From positions 124,001 through 188,000 of the forward strand of contig WION01000034.1 in assembly GCA_015039365.1 (NCBI GenBank): DNA of 64,000 nt, in the 5' to 3' direction. The position numbers and the translations under genes are program-made. This DNA is from Amanita rubescens. Lineage: Eukaryota; Basidiomycota; Agaricomycetes; Agaricales; Amanitaceae. The notes beneath the pieces are model-generated. The model was not told the origin of the DNA, made no database searches, and worked only from the letters and a program-made list of their open reading frames with translations. This document shows positions 22,857-32,815 of the stretch, one piece after another (the stretch's first letter is position 1; each line of letters opens with the position of its first letter).

Positions 22857-23912
22857 TGGAAAGGGCTTTGAAAGTTCGCCTTCAAAGCATCACGTACTAT
22901 GCGGTGCGGCAGACGTCCTGCTGATTTCCATTGTCCTTTATACTCAATTCTTCAAGTTGTTTCTTCTATTATTTAGCCTTCAAGTTTCATATCTGAATAT
23001 GTTGGACGATCTGTAGATATATTTTTATATATTTTCATACGAGATAACCGGGCGCTGCTCACTCGAAATAAATCTGTATGTACTCGAGTGCCATCTCTAC
23101 CTGCACCAGCATACTTAAAACTGTTTAGAGTCTAAGCACTTGGTGCTTTAACGGTTTTAACACCCCTAGTGACCTGATATCGAATCAGTGCCAGAGAGGA
23201 CGTGAGCCGCACGCCACGCAGCGTGTCCGAGGGGGACGTCCTGTGGCGCGCTGCTTATCAGCTACGGCCAGTGTTGACATACACCTATCTAGTATCTGTT
23301 TCACGTGGATGCCATCAGGACCCGTTTTACTGCGTAACCAGGCTTTGAAACCTCAAACGCGAGGGGTGCTTGATTCACTGATTGCAGTGTAGTAGCGTCA
23401 CAAACCCATCGAGGGGAGATGGACGTTCAGTGACGTGGCGGAAAACATTCATCGGCTATCAACTTATGGTAATAGCCCAGATCTGCCACGACATTGAATA
23501 CTTCCACTTCGCTGTCAGATGTTGTGGTGATAATGCGCATGCCGTCACCCAGGGGTCAAAAGGCACAAGCGAGTCATTAATATTTGGTCACGTTTGCAGT
23601 GAGCGCATGAACGTCCGGCTCGGGCGCAGTCAGATACGAGATAAAAGGTCGCTGCTTACTCAACGCGCCACAAGAAAACGTGTGTGGCGTCTGGAAACGT
23701 ATATGAATTTGATTACCTCCTCGAGGAATCAATCGGAGAAATATATTAAGTGTACGCATGCAATAAATTTGTAATTCGGATGCCTCGCATTTTTAGGGCA
23801 CCTTATGCGTGTGCCCGCTGCATGTGATGAAGCGAGGAAGAAAGAACAGGAACGAATTCTACGGGGCTTATACCTTCAGCCTCGAGGTCTTCTTCTCCTC
23901 ATCCCTTCCCGC
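22857..23912. other. Intergenic and promoter region of the dehydrogenase gene
   Basis: No supported gene. The phrase TACGAGATAA...GCTGCT[CT]ACTC occurs twice (about 23038 and 23635), suggesting a small duplication. Around 23855 the homology with the right duplication unit (31.3 kb) begins. Confidence 0.35.
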
Positions 23913-26278
23913 ATGTTCTCAACCCTCCCCCGCCTCCCCCTCCTTCGTCTGAAATCCACTCCGAGTCTAACTGAAACGGGTACAGTTACGAAATCACATC
24001 CGAAACGGATTGCTCCATTATATAGCGCCTCCCGGACCCCGCTTCAGGCCCAGGGCCAGGGCCAGGTACGACGCCCATACCAATCGTCGTCTTTCAGCAC
24101 TTCGGCTGGAGACACCCACAAGTCCAGCACACGGTCGTCGCCGTGGACGTGGACGTGGACCACAGCCGCGAGGCTGTTGGCAGTCTCGGGCGCAAGCGGG
24201 ATAATCGGATATGAACTCGCCTCTCAGCGAAAAACCGTCAACGTCACTGCCACCAACTCAAAATCTAGATTTGGCTCCAAAGAGGACTTGCAAAAGGCAA
24301 TTCAAGAACTCAAATCGATCTTACCCGAAGGCGCTGCGTCGACGGATCAGGATGATCTCGCCGTACATGGGATTTCGCTGAATGATTATCATCCAGGTGC
24401 GTTCGTCACTGAGTTAGGTGTCCGGATACTCATCTGATATCCGGCGAAAATTTTTCTCAGACGCTTTCCATAGTATCATCGTATACCCCCAATCTACAGA
24501 AGATGTCGTCAAGATCGTCAACGTTGCCACCAAGTATAAGATTCCTGTCGTGCCCTATGCAAGTGCAACAAGTTTAGAAGGCCACACTCGCGGTCATCCA
24601 ACTGCTGGAGGGATATGCGTCGACATGTCAAATATGGACAAGATTTTGGAGATTCACGGTGTGTACTGTACCTCTATTATGAACAATGCGTTAATTTCCG
24701 CACTCAGCTGAAGACTCGGACCTAGTATGCCAGCCAGGTGCGCGGTGGATGGACGTTAACGATACGCTGAGAGAAAAAGGTCCGTCGAGTACCTCCGATT
24801 CATCCCAGACGTGAAACTCAACAATGAGGGAACAGGAATACCTCTTTTCTTCCCTGTACGTGTCCCCCTCTCCGTCACTACAACACGTATAACTCACTAC
24901 ACCCCAAACCCAGATTGACCCCGCACCTACCGCAACCATCGGAGGAATGCTCAGCACCGGATGTTCAGGCAGTATGCTCCCCTCCTTTCTCCTCCAAATC
25001 ACTTGAACTCACGTCACATAAAACCAGCCAACGCAGTGCGATACGGAACGGCCAAAGCAGAATGGTTCCTCAACGCCGTACGTACACCTTGCCTCCTACA
25101 TTGCTCCAACCTGACACCCTCCCGAAACAGACCGTCGTCCTCCCATCAGGCCAAGTCATCAAAACCCGCCAAAGATCACGTAAATCATCCACCGGATTCG
25201 ACACTACAAAACTCTTTATCGGAGCTGAGGGTACACTAGGCATCGTCACCGAAGGTGAGCGCTCGAAGCTTCGCTTCCCTCCCTCCAGTATCTAATTCTT
25301 TTATACCATGGACAAAGTGACGATCAGACTGGCTCCAGTCCTTCCAACAACAGTAGCAGCAGTCCATTTCCCCAACGTTCGTAAAGCGACAGAAGCCGTT
25401 ATCGAAGTGATGAACCACGGTCTGGGTATCCGTACGTCTCCCCTCCCCTTCTCTTAATCCTAAAACCCTAACCCTACTGCGCTCACCAGAATGCGTTGAA
25501 CTCCTCGACGACAAATTCATGCACGCAACCAACCTCTACGGCCAATCCAAACGCAAATGGCCCGAAAAAGATAGTCTCTTCTTCAAATTCCAAGGTCCCA
25601 CCAAAGCCTCTCTCCTTGACACCGCCCGTGCCGTCCAGCGCATCGTAGAAAAGTACGGAGGGACGGGGTTCACATTGGCGAAAGACGAAGAGGAAGCGAA
25701 AGATATTTGGGCTGACAGGAAGAACGCACATTATTCCGGGTTGGCGTTGGTTAAGGGGAGTAAAGCATGGAGTACGGATGTTTGGTGAGCGCTCTCAAGT
25801 CTCTTTCTCGGACTAGATTTTGATGGGGGGATCGAATTTGACAGCGTACCGGTATCTAAACTCCCTCAACTGATACACGAAACCAAAAAGGATTTATCCG
25901 AGATTGGAATCGTATCCACTATAGTGGGACACGTCGGAGATGGTAATTTCCACGCACAGCTGTTGTTCCGCACTCCGGAAGAAGAAGAGGTGGTTAGACA
26001 GGCTGTGCATAGGATGGTGAAGAGGGCTATCGCGATGGAAGGAACTTGTACGGGCGAACACGGCGTAGGAATCGGAAAAAGAAAGTATCTCGTTGAGGAA
26101 CTTGGAGAGGGGACGGTTCACCTTATGAAAACGGTTAAAAAGGCGATTGACCCGTTGGGATTGTTTAACCCCGGAAAGGTTTGCTGATTCCTTCTACTCT
26201 CTTTTTTTGATATGGGTGCTAACGGAGTTGCAGTTGTATCCTGATGACCCGGACGACACGCCTAACGCGAACGTATAA
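23913..26278 (+). CDS. DLD1: D-lactate dehydrogenase (cytochrome), mitochondrial
   Basis: FAD enzyme oxidising D-lactate to pyruvate and passing electrons to cytochrome c at the inner mitochondrial membrane. Eleven exons: 23913-24396, 24461-24658, 24708-24779, 24836-24855 (20 nt), 24914-24971, 25028-25077, 25131-25254, 25318-25431, 25490-25784, 25845-26178, 26234-26278; 597 residues. The ATG at 23913 starts an Arg/Ser/Leu-rich presequence; an in-frame ATG at 23805 is possible. A hydrophobic span near 85-100 fits a membrane anchor. The FAD-binding domain (about 160-340) shows [39 protein letters not shown] and [11 protein letters not shown]. The C-terminal oxidase domain has [21 protein letters not shown] (about 500) and [12 protein letters not shown] (about 543). 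All junctions keep phase. Convergent with the regulator ending at 26594. Confidence 0.9.
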
Positions 26279-26593
26279 GATATATATGTAACGTACGACT
26301 GAATACGACGCGGGAACCTCAGCTCAACGTGACGACGATACGCCTCACGCGCTCCATCTATTAGATTCTTACGGACAGAACGATACGATTTAAACTATCA
26401 CCGTGTATCCATTACCTGTACCTTGAACAATGCTATATTTTATTCTATCTTGAGTATTGAAACGAAACTACGGATAAACACACAAGGCCTAATCACAAAT
26501 ATTATACTTTCTGTATCTATAACCCATCTTAATCACGGATTATCCATTAAAAAGTTGATTATATACGTCCGCGGTTTGGTCAGTAAATCCCAT

Positions 26594-29500
26594 TCAGTAC
26601 GTGCACCAGTTAGATAGCCTGTGAGAACAAGTGAGCCATGAGGCGAGAAGTAAAGGGACGGAAAAAAAAAACGCACTCTGACGTCATTGTCGGTGCACTC
26701 GTCCATATCTGCATGTTATCTTGATTAAACGCTTGCTGCTGCTGCGGATCTGGTGCTGGCTGTAGCTGCTCGGGTTGATGTTGCGTCGGATCAAACAACG
26801 GTTCCATAAAACCAGGTGGTAGTTCCGCCTGTTCTTCAGGTTGCGGATGAGTTGGTACAAACGGATGCAGCGTAGGCATCGCAGGTAGCTGTCGTTGAGA
26901 TTGAGGTCGGGGTTGAGAGAGAAGAGCCTGGGACCCGATGTGGGATCCGGTTTGATCCCGTCGCAGCTGAGACGTCTTCGAGCGCTCGCGGTGAAACTGG
27001 GAAACTCCACCAGCCCATCCAGCATCAACCCAGTTCGAGTACTCGAAACTCGAAACAGATAATGTCGAATTGTCGTCCCAACGTTGAGCCTGAGTTGCAG
27101 CTCGGGATTGCACCGCGGACGGCTTATCATGCATAACTTGAACGCCGCTATTGCTGAATGCAGTTCTCTTGTTCAGTGGGACATTGAAACTCATCGTCTG
27201 CATCTGTGTCAGTGCTTGCGCCGGCGACCGCGCCGGTGGGTTGCTGTAAGTGAAGAAAGATACCGGATTGATTGAATCGACGACGGTGGACGATACCCAA
27301 GAACTCCCTTGACTTGACATGTGATGATTATGCTTTGCAACTTCAAGTGTAGACGAACTCAAATAGCTGACGGATGCTGCTGATTGGTGGTTGATATGCC
27401 CTGATGAGTCGTATAGCGGTGGTCGGAGTTGGTGCAAAGGCTCACGTTGCTGAGTGACTTGCGCCGGCACAAGTTGGGTTTCAATGTGACGGGAAGCTCG
27501 CTGAGAACCCGCCATGACTCGCGGTTCCCCTAGAGCTTCTTCCGATGTGCCTTGGGTGCCAGTATCCAAAACTTCGTTTTGCCATTCCCGTTTGTGTGAT
27601 ATCGGAGGAATTGAGCTCGAAAGCGAGAGATCATCGATAGATGATAGTTCAATCAGCACGTCCCTATACACACGATTCACCTCAACAGAAGAAAGGGAAG
27701 CATATGTTGCCTTACCTTAGTTTGCCTGCCGAATCACACCTAGAGTACGTGATAAGTATAAAGAAAGCGAGAAATACTTGATACTTACTGCTTTTCAATC
27801 GCATCCAAGGCGTCTATGCACTTTCTTATGTCCGTCATCTCTTTTTGAAAATCAGTCGATAGACCACATCGCTTCGCACCCCAGAAATTCAGTAGCAAGG
27901 TGATGCCCGACGTAAAAGTCCCCAACTAACACGCATTGTTTGAGTCAGCCTTGAGGATGGAGCTCAGCGACGAACCTGAACGAAGAACATAACGCCGATC
28001 TGTCGTCTCCGCATCGCATCCACCACATTACTGCAAGACCTCGCCGCTTTGGTACAGATCGTGAGGGACGGAAAGGACAGGAAAGCTGGGTTCGGAGGTG
28101 ATGAGATCATCGGGATGCCAAAAGGTAGATGAATTTGTATTTGCACGTGATAATAACTTGCGTATAGCAACACTGATTGCCCAAAATGATGTTGGTTCTC
28201 TCGGTCAGGGTCCCAGCGCACTAGCACAAAATTTGAGTAGTTTTATTACTTCTAACCATGGATAGACTCACAATAGTCGGGAACAAAGTCTACCCATTTG
28301 TTAAGTGCCGAATCGAATTCGGCGATTACGTATCCGATCCTGGTGTACTGAAGACGTATAAGCAAATTCGTCGTCTCGATGATACGGGGTAGACATACGA
28401 TTGTCCTCAAAGTGAGAGCTTGTATCTGGTATAGTTTCAGAAGCAAGTTAAATGCGGTGATGAGGCAGGGCTTTCCCGGTGGCTGCTTGGGCAACTGTTT
28501 AGGGTCCTCTTCTTTCCAAAATTCATCATCGACTTCAAGTGGATAATCGAGATCAAAGCTAGGACTGCAATTTTGGCGTGACGCACTCCGGTGCCCAAGT
28601 TGAAACAACTTACTCCTCGGCTCGGTATGCACAGTGTCTACCCATTGCACAACTCATATTTATATCCATAGCGACAAGTACCCTGAACGTTTGATGGTAA
28701 GAAATGTGGAACACTTTTTAAGCCTACTCACCAAAACGCCCTTATTTTAAGCTCGTCGTCCAAAGTCCAAGTTTCCATATCCTTTCTCCGTTTCAAATGA
28801 GCTTCTTGCGCAAGACGTGTGGCCGCTCCTAGCATAGTCCAACATGCTTGGACTGAGGATGTGGTTTGAAGGTAACGGATTGTAAGCTTATAATAGAGCG
28901 CGTTTCAGCCAGACCAACATATACAGAAGACATCGAAACTTACGCAGTGTAATTGTAGGTTATGTAGAATCGGCGGTCCTGGAACGTTCTGCCAGGCAAG
29001 CTGGACTTGTTGAAACCATTGCCGCCCGTTGGCTTGAAAATTAAGTTCGCCATGATTTAGGGCATGACTATCGTCTATATATTGCGAACCGATAGCGCAT
29101 ACGAGCAGTAACAGGGTCCCAAACCAGTAGTCTTTGCGATGTAAACCTTCGTCGACAGTACGCTGAAAAGTCGGTCGATGTAGCAGTGGAAAGAATAGGT
29201 TGACTTGTTCAAAGTATAGATCAACGAGTAATGGTAAAAATTCATCAGGGGGGAATTGAAACTTGATCGCCTCGGTCTTCGTGTTATGCTTTTCCCACTG
29301 TGATTGGAATCAGCCGCAAACCTAACCTTACGTAGAAGAGGCCTCACCTCTTTGATACCCCAAGGCTCTTGAAGCTTGCTATTACGGGTCACCAGCTTGC
29401 GAATACCATCGCCCCCTTTTCTTGTATATTCTTCTTTGAGTTGAATAGCAGTTTGTACTAGTTTAATACTGCTGCTTCTGCCGTAATAATGGTCCCTGAC

Positions 29501-30327
29501 GCTAGATTCACCAGAGTCGTCACAGTCAATGGACACACGGTTAAGGGCGAGAGCGAGTCTGCCACATTCAATGTCGTCTTCTTGCTCCTCCTTCAAGGCG
29601 CGACCGTCTTCCAACCTTTGGGTAGGTAGACTAATGCCTTTAGTTGGAAGGACCAATGCATTAACGGAAAGTAATCCGCCGTCCGCAGACGTTCGATTTA
29701 TTTCCACCTCAGAAGAGTTTAAAGATCCGTTCAACTCCTTCAGTAAATCATTATCCGGCGACAACTAAAATGTACGTGAAACGTGGGGTATGTGAAGAGG
29801 ACGGAATCTCACTTTTCGCAACAATTGTTCAAGTTTCTCAACCCTATTCTCCAAGTGATCGACATACCTAGAGTGTGCAAAGTTATATACCAGAGGAATA
29901 TAAGCAAATATAACGAACTTTTCGATAGGAGCTTTTCTCTATTCATAGTTTAGTTCTCCTGGGGTGCGGAGTCAGAACAGATCAGCACGTACCTTCATAG
30001 CCTCTATATAGGTACAAGACAACTTGTGAGAGACGCAATTTGAACAGCGACTGTCAGACATCTGATTGCCGTCACCTAATACTTCACGTCAATACTTTGA
30101 GCTCATACGGAGGAATGACCGACCGACTTACATCGGACTTCACGTGGGATGTTATGTCAAGATGATTAGCCACAGTTGACAGCAGAATCGCTAAGTACCG
30201 TACCTTTTTTCCTCTTACACAGGTCACAAGCACGTTGTAGACGCCTTTTCTTGAACCATTGAGCATGGTCGTTGGAACCAGACTCTGTATCAGCATTGTT
30301 CTGAGGACCCTCTGAGTTCGAAGTCAT
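26594..30327 (-). CDS. Zn2Cys6 transcription factor, copy 1
   Basis: Nuclear DNA-binding regulator, 980 residues in 16 exons. Exons: 30327-30204, 30137-30132 (6 nt), 30075-29993, 29938-29919 (20 nt), 29867-29813, 29764-29348, 29297-28944, 28886-28732, 28682-28614, 28564-28399, 28347-28272, 28220-27976, 27925-27789, 27739-27716, 27663-26677, 26618-26594. The zinc cluster has Cys at 34, 37, 44, 54, 57 and 64 (C-X2-C-X6-C-X9-C-X2-C-X6-C); Cys44 exists only if the 6-nt exon is used. A leucine-rich coiled coil (YVDHLENRVEKLEQLLRK) follows. The fungal-specific middle domain spans about 240-480 (LYFEQVNLFFPLLHRPTF, then CWTMLGAATRLAQEAH). The C-terminal 330 residues are Ser/Gln/Pro-rich, like an activation region. 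Compared with copy 2 it lacks 24 nt in exon 11 (8 residues) and part of the Q-rich tail. Targets are unknown. Confidence 0.87.
30132..30137 (-). other. 6-nt microexon of regulator copy 1
   Basis: TCCGAT is flanked by ...CACGTGAAG before and GTAAGTCGG after. Joined between exon 1 (ending AAA AAA G) and exon 3 (starting GT GAC GGC) it yields V-R-C and completes the Zn2Cys6 spacing. The same six bases with the same flanks occur at 36478-36483 in copy 2. Confidence 0.75.
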
Positions 30328-31290
30328 GAAGATCGCCGCGGTAGCGGAGCACTCCAGAGACGAGAATAAAAGTGGGACAGCCAGGGGGCGTCAGACGGCC
30401 TATCGGACCTGTCAGAAGCCCGTTTCATGTCTTTTAGTTGATACCAATTGAATTCTGTTGCGTGTTGATCGTGAGAAAGTTAGTCCGTGTTCGCCGTCAA
30501 CTATAAGCCCTGTGGAAGGTGCAGAATGTAGATACCACGCGTACATGTGTAAGGTTGCAAGCGTGATATGGGCCGATCCCACGTTGCCGCTGTTTGGTGT
30601 TTAATAACCGGACTCCGGTCACGTTTACCATCGTCATCGTCGCCGTGGTACTTATGCGCCAACATTACCAGCGGTAGAGGATTTTTCTTGTTCAGTACTC
30701 GTGTATACATCAGCGAGTAATATTTGGGAACGTTCCCTTCTGCTTATCTTCTCGTCCTGATCATTGTGACATGTTGATGACTCGGATATAGAAAAAAAAA
30801 TTGTTTAACAAACATTGGAAGATAATTACAATGCAGTGCGAGTCCCTTGATGACAGCTAGCCCTGAGATCACTTCTTCCTGCCCTAATAGTAATTGGGAT
30901 GATTAGAGCCGTCGAAGTCGGCCATCGTGACTTGACTGGCTGAACGAAGAGGACGACATCCTTTTTGAATTCTTCATGAACCTACAAAATTTCCGTCTGT
31001 TGAACTGGACGGGTCACCAAATCCGAATGCATGCTATGTATAGACGAAACGTTAGGCCAACCGTTTGACATAATTTCACCGATCGAGTTTTCACGCATTT
31101 CATGGTTCGTAAATGGATTCCAAGACCCCAAGGGGTGACTTCTTTCCAACAAGTGGAAGACCTCCTGGTCGGTAAGCACATCCCTTACAATATCAATAGC
31201 CCGTCAGATGTGATACTCGTTTCATGTAGATCTCAAGTGATCATGATTTGAGAACAATTTCGGCTTATCTTTGAAAACCTCTGTGACAGT
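30328..31290. other. Upstream region of regulator copy 1 and duplication tail
   Basis: No gene supported. Much of it matches 36.67-38.1 kb (for example GCGCCAA.ATTACCAGCGGTA at 30655 and 37036). It is the promoter side of the regulator and the end of the duplicated unit. Confidence 0.4.
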
Positions 31291-31325
31291 AAATTGGCCT
31301 CTGCTCAGACGTCGGAGAAGATAGA

Positions 31326-32520
31326 TGCAACGCTACGGGGCTTATACCTCGAAGCCTCCCCATCCCCTCCCACATGTTCTCGATCCTCCCCCGCCTCCCC
31401 CGCCTCCCGCCTCCGTCTGAGATCCACTCCGAGTCTAACTGAAACGGGCACAGTGACTAAATCATATCTGAAACAGATTACTCTATTATATGGCGCTGCT
31501 TCAGGCCCAGGGCCAGGGCCAGGTACGACGCCTGCGTTAAAGTTTCATCTCACATTACTACTAATCGTAGGTCTGGTCACCACTGCCGCACTGTTGGCAG
31601 TCAAGCGGGATCATTTGCCTCTCGGCGATTCCGAAAAACCGAGACGTCACTGCCACCCGCCCCAAATCTAGATTTGGCTCCAAAGAGGACTAGCGCCGCC
31701 AGCGTCGGCAGCAACCTTGCTTGACGTTTTCCTGATGCCACGTGTACCTGACTATTCTGTCTCAAGATGGCAGCGCTGATGTCCGCAGTGACATCGGTAT
31801 AGACGGTGCACTGTTGGCAATTAAAAGTGAGGTTCCGTCGATTTCTCCCGACCGATGTGTACGAGTGCAGTGGTTGACGCAAAGGCGTGAGCCTGCCCCA
31901 AGTGAAACTAAATGAGCATGAACAAGCCCTCGACTTACAATGTGAACACTCACCCGATACACCACCACCCTCGTTGGACCCGCAAATGCAAAAACTCATG
32001 GTCCAAACAACACACCTTTCGCCCAAATTAGCACGACAAAGGCAGTCAATCTCGTTTAACTCTACCCACCTCCGTAAAACATCAATCAACCATTCTCGCA
32101 AACTTCCACGTCGTCGTCAGTCGAGAGCTGGCCATGGGTAACTTCGGAACGTACATCGTGCCCACGGAACCCTCCTTTTTCTCGATGACTCGCCTGTGCA
32201 ATGACATCTTCTGTGTTCACGGGCCGAGACAGCCGGGCGATTGGCTGGCTCAGGACTGCACGAAGGGCGTTGCCGATGTCTGTCAGACGAGATACGGGAA
32301 AACTCTACATGAATGCAATTTGATCAGGAGGAGAGCCTGGGGAACATGATTCCTGGCGAAAATTTCTTAGATCCTCTGCAAAGTATCATCGAGTACCCGC
32401 AATCTACAGAAGATGTCATCAATATCGTCAACATTGCCACGAAGTATAAGATTCCTGTCGTGCCCTAGAACTAGAAGCCGACACTCGCGGTCATACAACT
32501 CGAATATGGACAGGATTGAC
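31326..32520 (+). pseudogene. D-lactate dehydrogenase pseudogene with insertion and deletions
   Basis: The presequence region is present ([13 protein letters not shown]) but shifted out of frame from its ATG by an extra copy of a CGCCTCCCCC repeat. Similarity continues to GATTTGGCTCCAAAGAGGACT (about 31672), is interrupted by about 650 bp of unrelated sequence, and resumes at 32355 with the exon-2 stretch ([21 protein letters not shown]). It then hits a stop (CCCTAG) and jumps to the dehydrogenase 3' UTR at about 32520. Exons 3-11 are missing. It cannot make the enzyme. Confidence 0.85.
31700..32350. other. Inserted segment inside the dehydrogenase pseudogene
   Basis: About 650 bp replaces roughly 140 bp of the parental gene. 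It includes a plus-strand frame (31887-32141) and an adjoining Cys-containing frame (32134-32349; LCNDIFCVHG, QDCTKGVADVCQ). No terminal inverted repeats or transposase motif were found. It could be a captured host gene piece. Confidence 0.4.
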
Positions 32521-32815
32521 GTGATATATATAACGTACGACCGGATATGACGCGGAAACTCAGCTCCGAGTCAATGTGACATGACGATACGCCTCACGCT
32601 CCATCTCTTACGGACAGAACGAATGTATCCATTACCTATATACCTTGGACAATCATGACAATGCTATATATCTCATTATATTCGTATTGAAAGTGCTAGT
32701 CGAACTCAATCATAAATATTATACTGTCTATTTCTATACTATAATACATCCTAATCACGGAATGTCCATTAAAAAGTTGATTATATACGTCCGCGGTTTG
32801 GTCAGTAAATCCCAA

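Larger units (their letters stand above)
23850..31300. repeat. Tandem segmental duplication, left unit
   Basis: The order dehydrogenase (+), regulator (-), intergenic tail recurs at 31.32-38.11 kb. Similarity covers the dehydrogenase 5' end, its 3' UTR (ATATATGTAACGTACGA, compare about 32523), all 16 regulator exons with introns, and the tail (CACCGATCGAGTTTTCACGC, about 31077 and 37824). The left unit holds the intact dehydrogenase. Confidence 0.85.

Noticed and set aside
23382..23774. 130-residue plus-strand ORF before the dehydrogenase gene
   Set aside because: No conserved motif and no counterpart in the duplicated unit; probably chance.
25460..25490. Telomere-like CCCTAACCCT
   Set aside because: A single partial repeat within a normal dehydrogenase intron that splices in phase.
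27663..27680. Start of a separate protein at 27680 (and at 34018 for copy 2)
   Set aside because: Neither frame begins with ATG. The regions are the last large exon of the regulators, entered through the TATAG acceptor at 27664 (33984 in copy 2).
29297..29350. Apparent 2-nt frameshift in regulator copy 1 relative to copy 2
   Set aside because: The difference lies in an intron (GTGAGG...CACAG, 50 nt in copy 1; GTAAGA...GATCAG, 48 nt in copy 2). After splicing both read KE-WEKH in the same frame.
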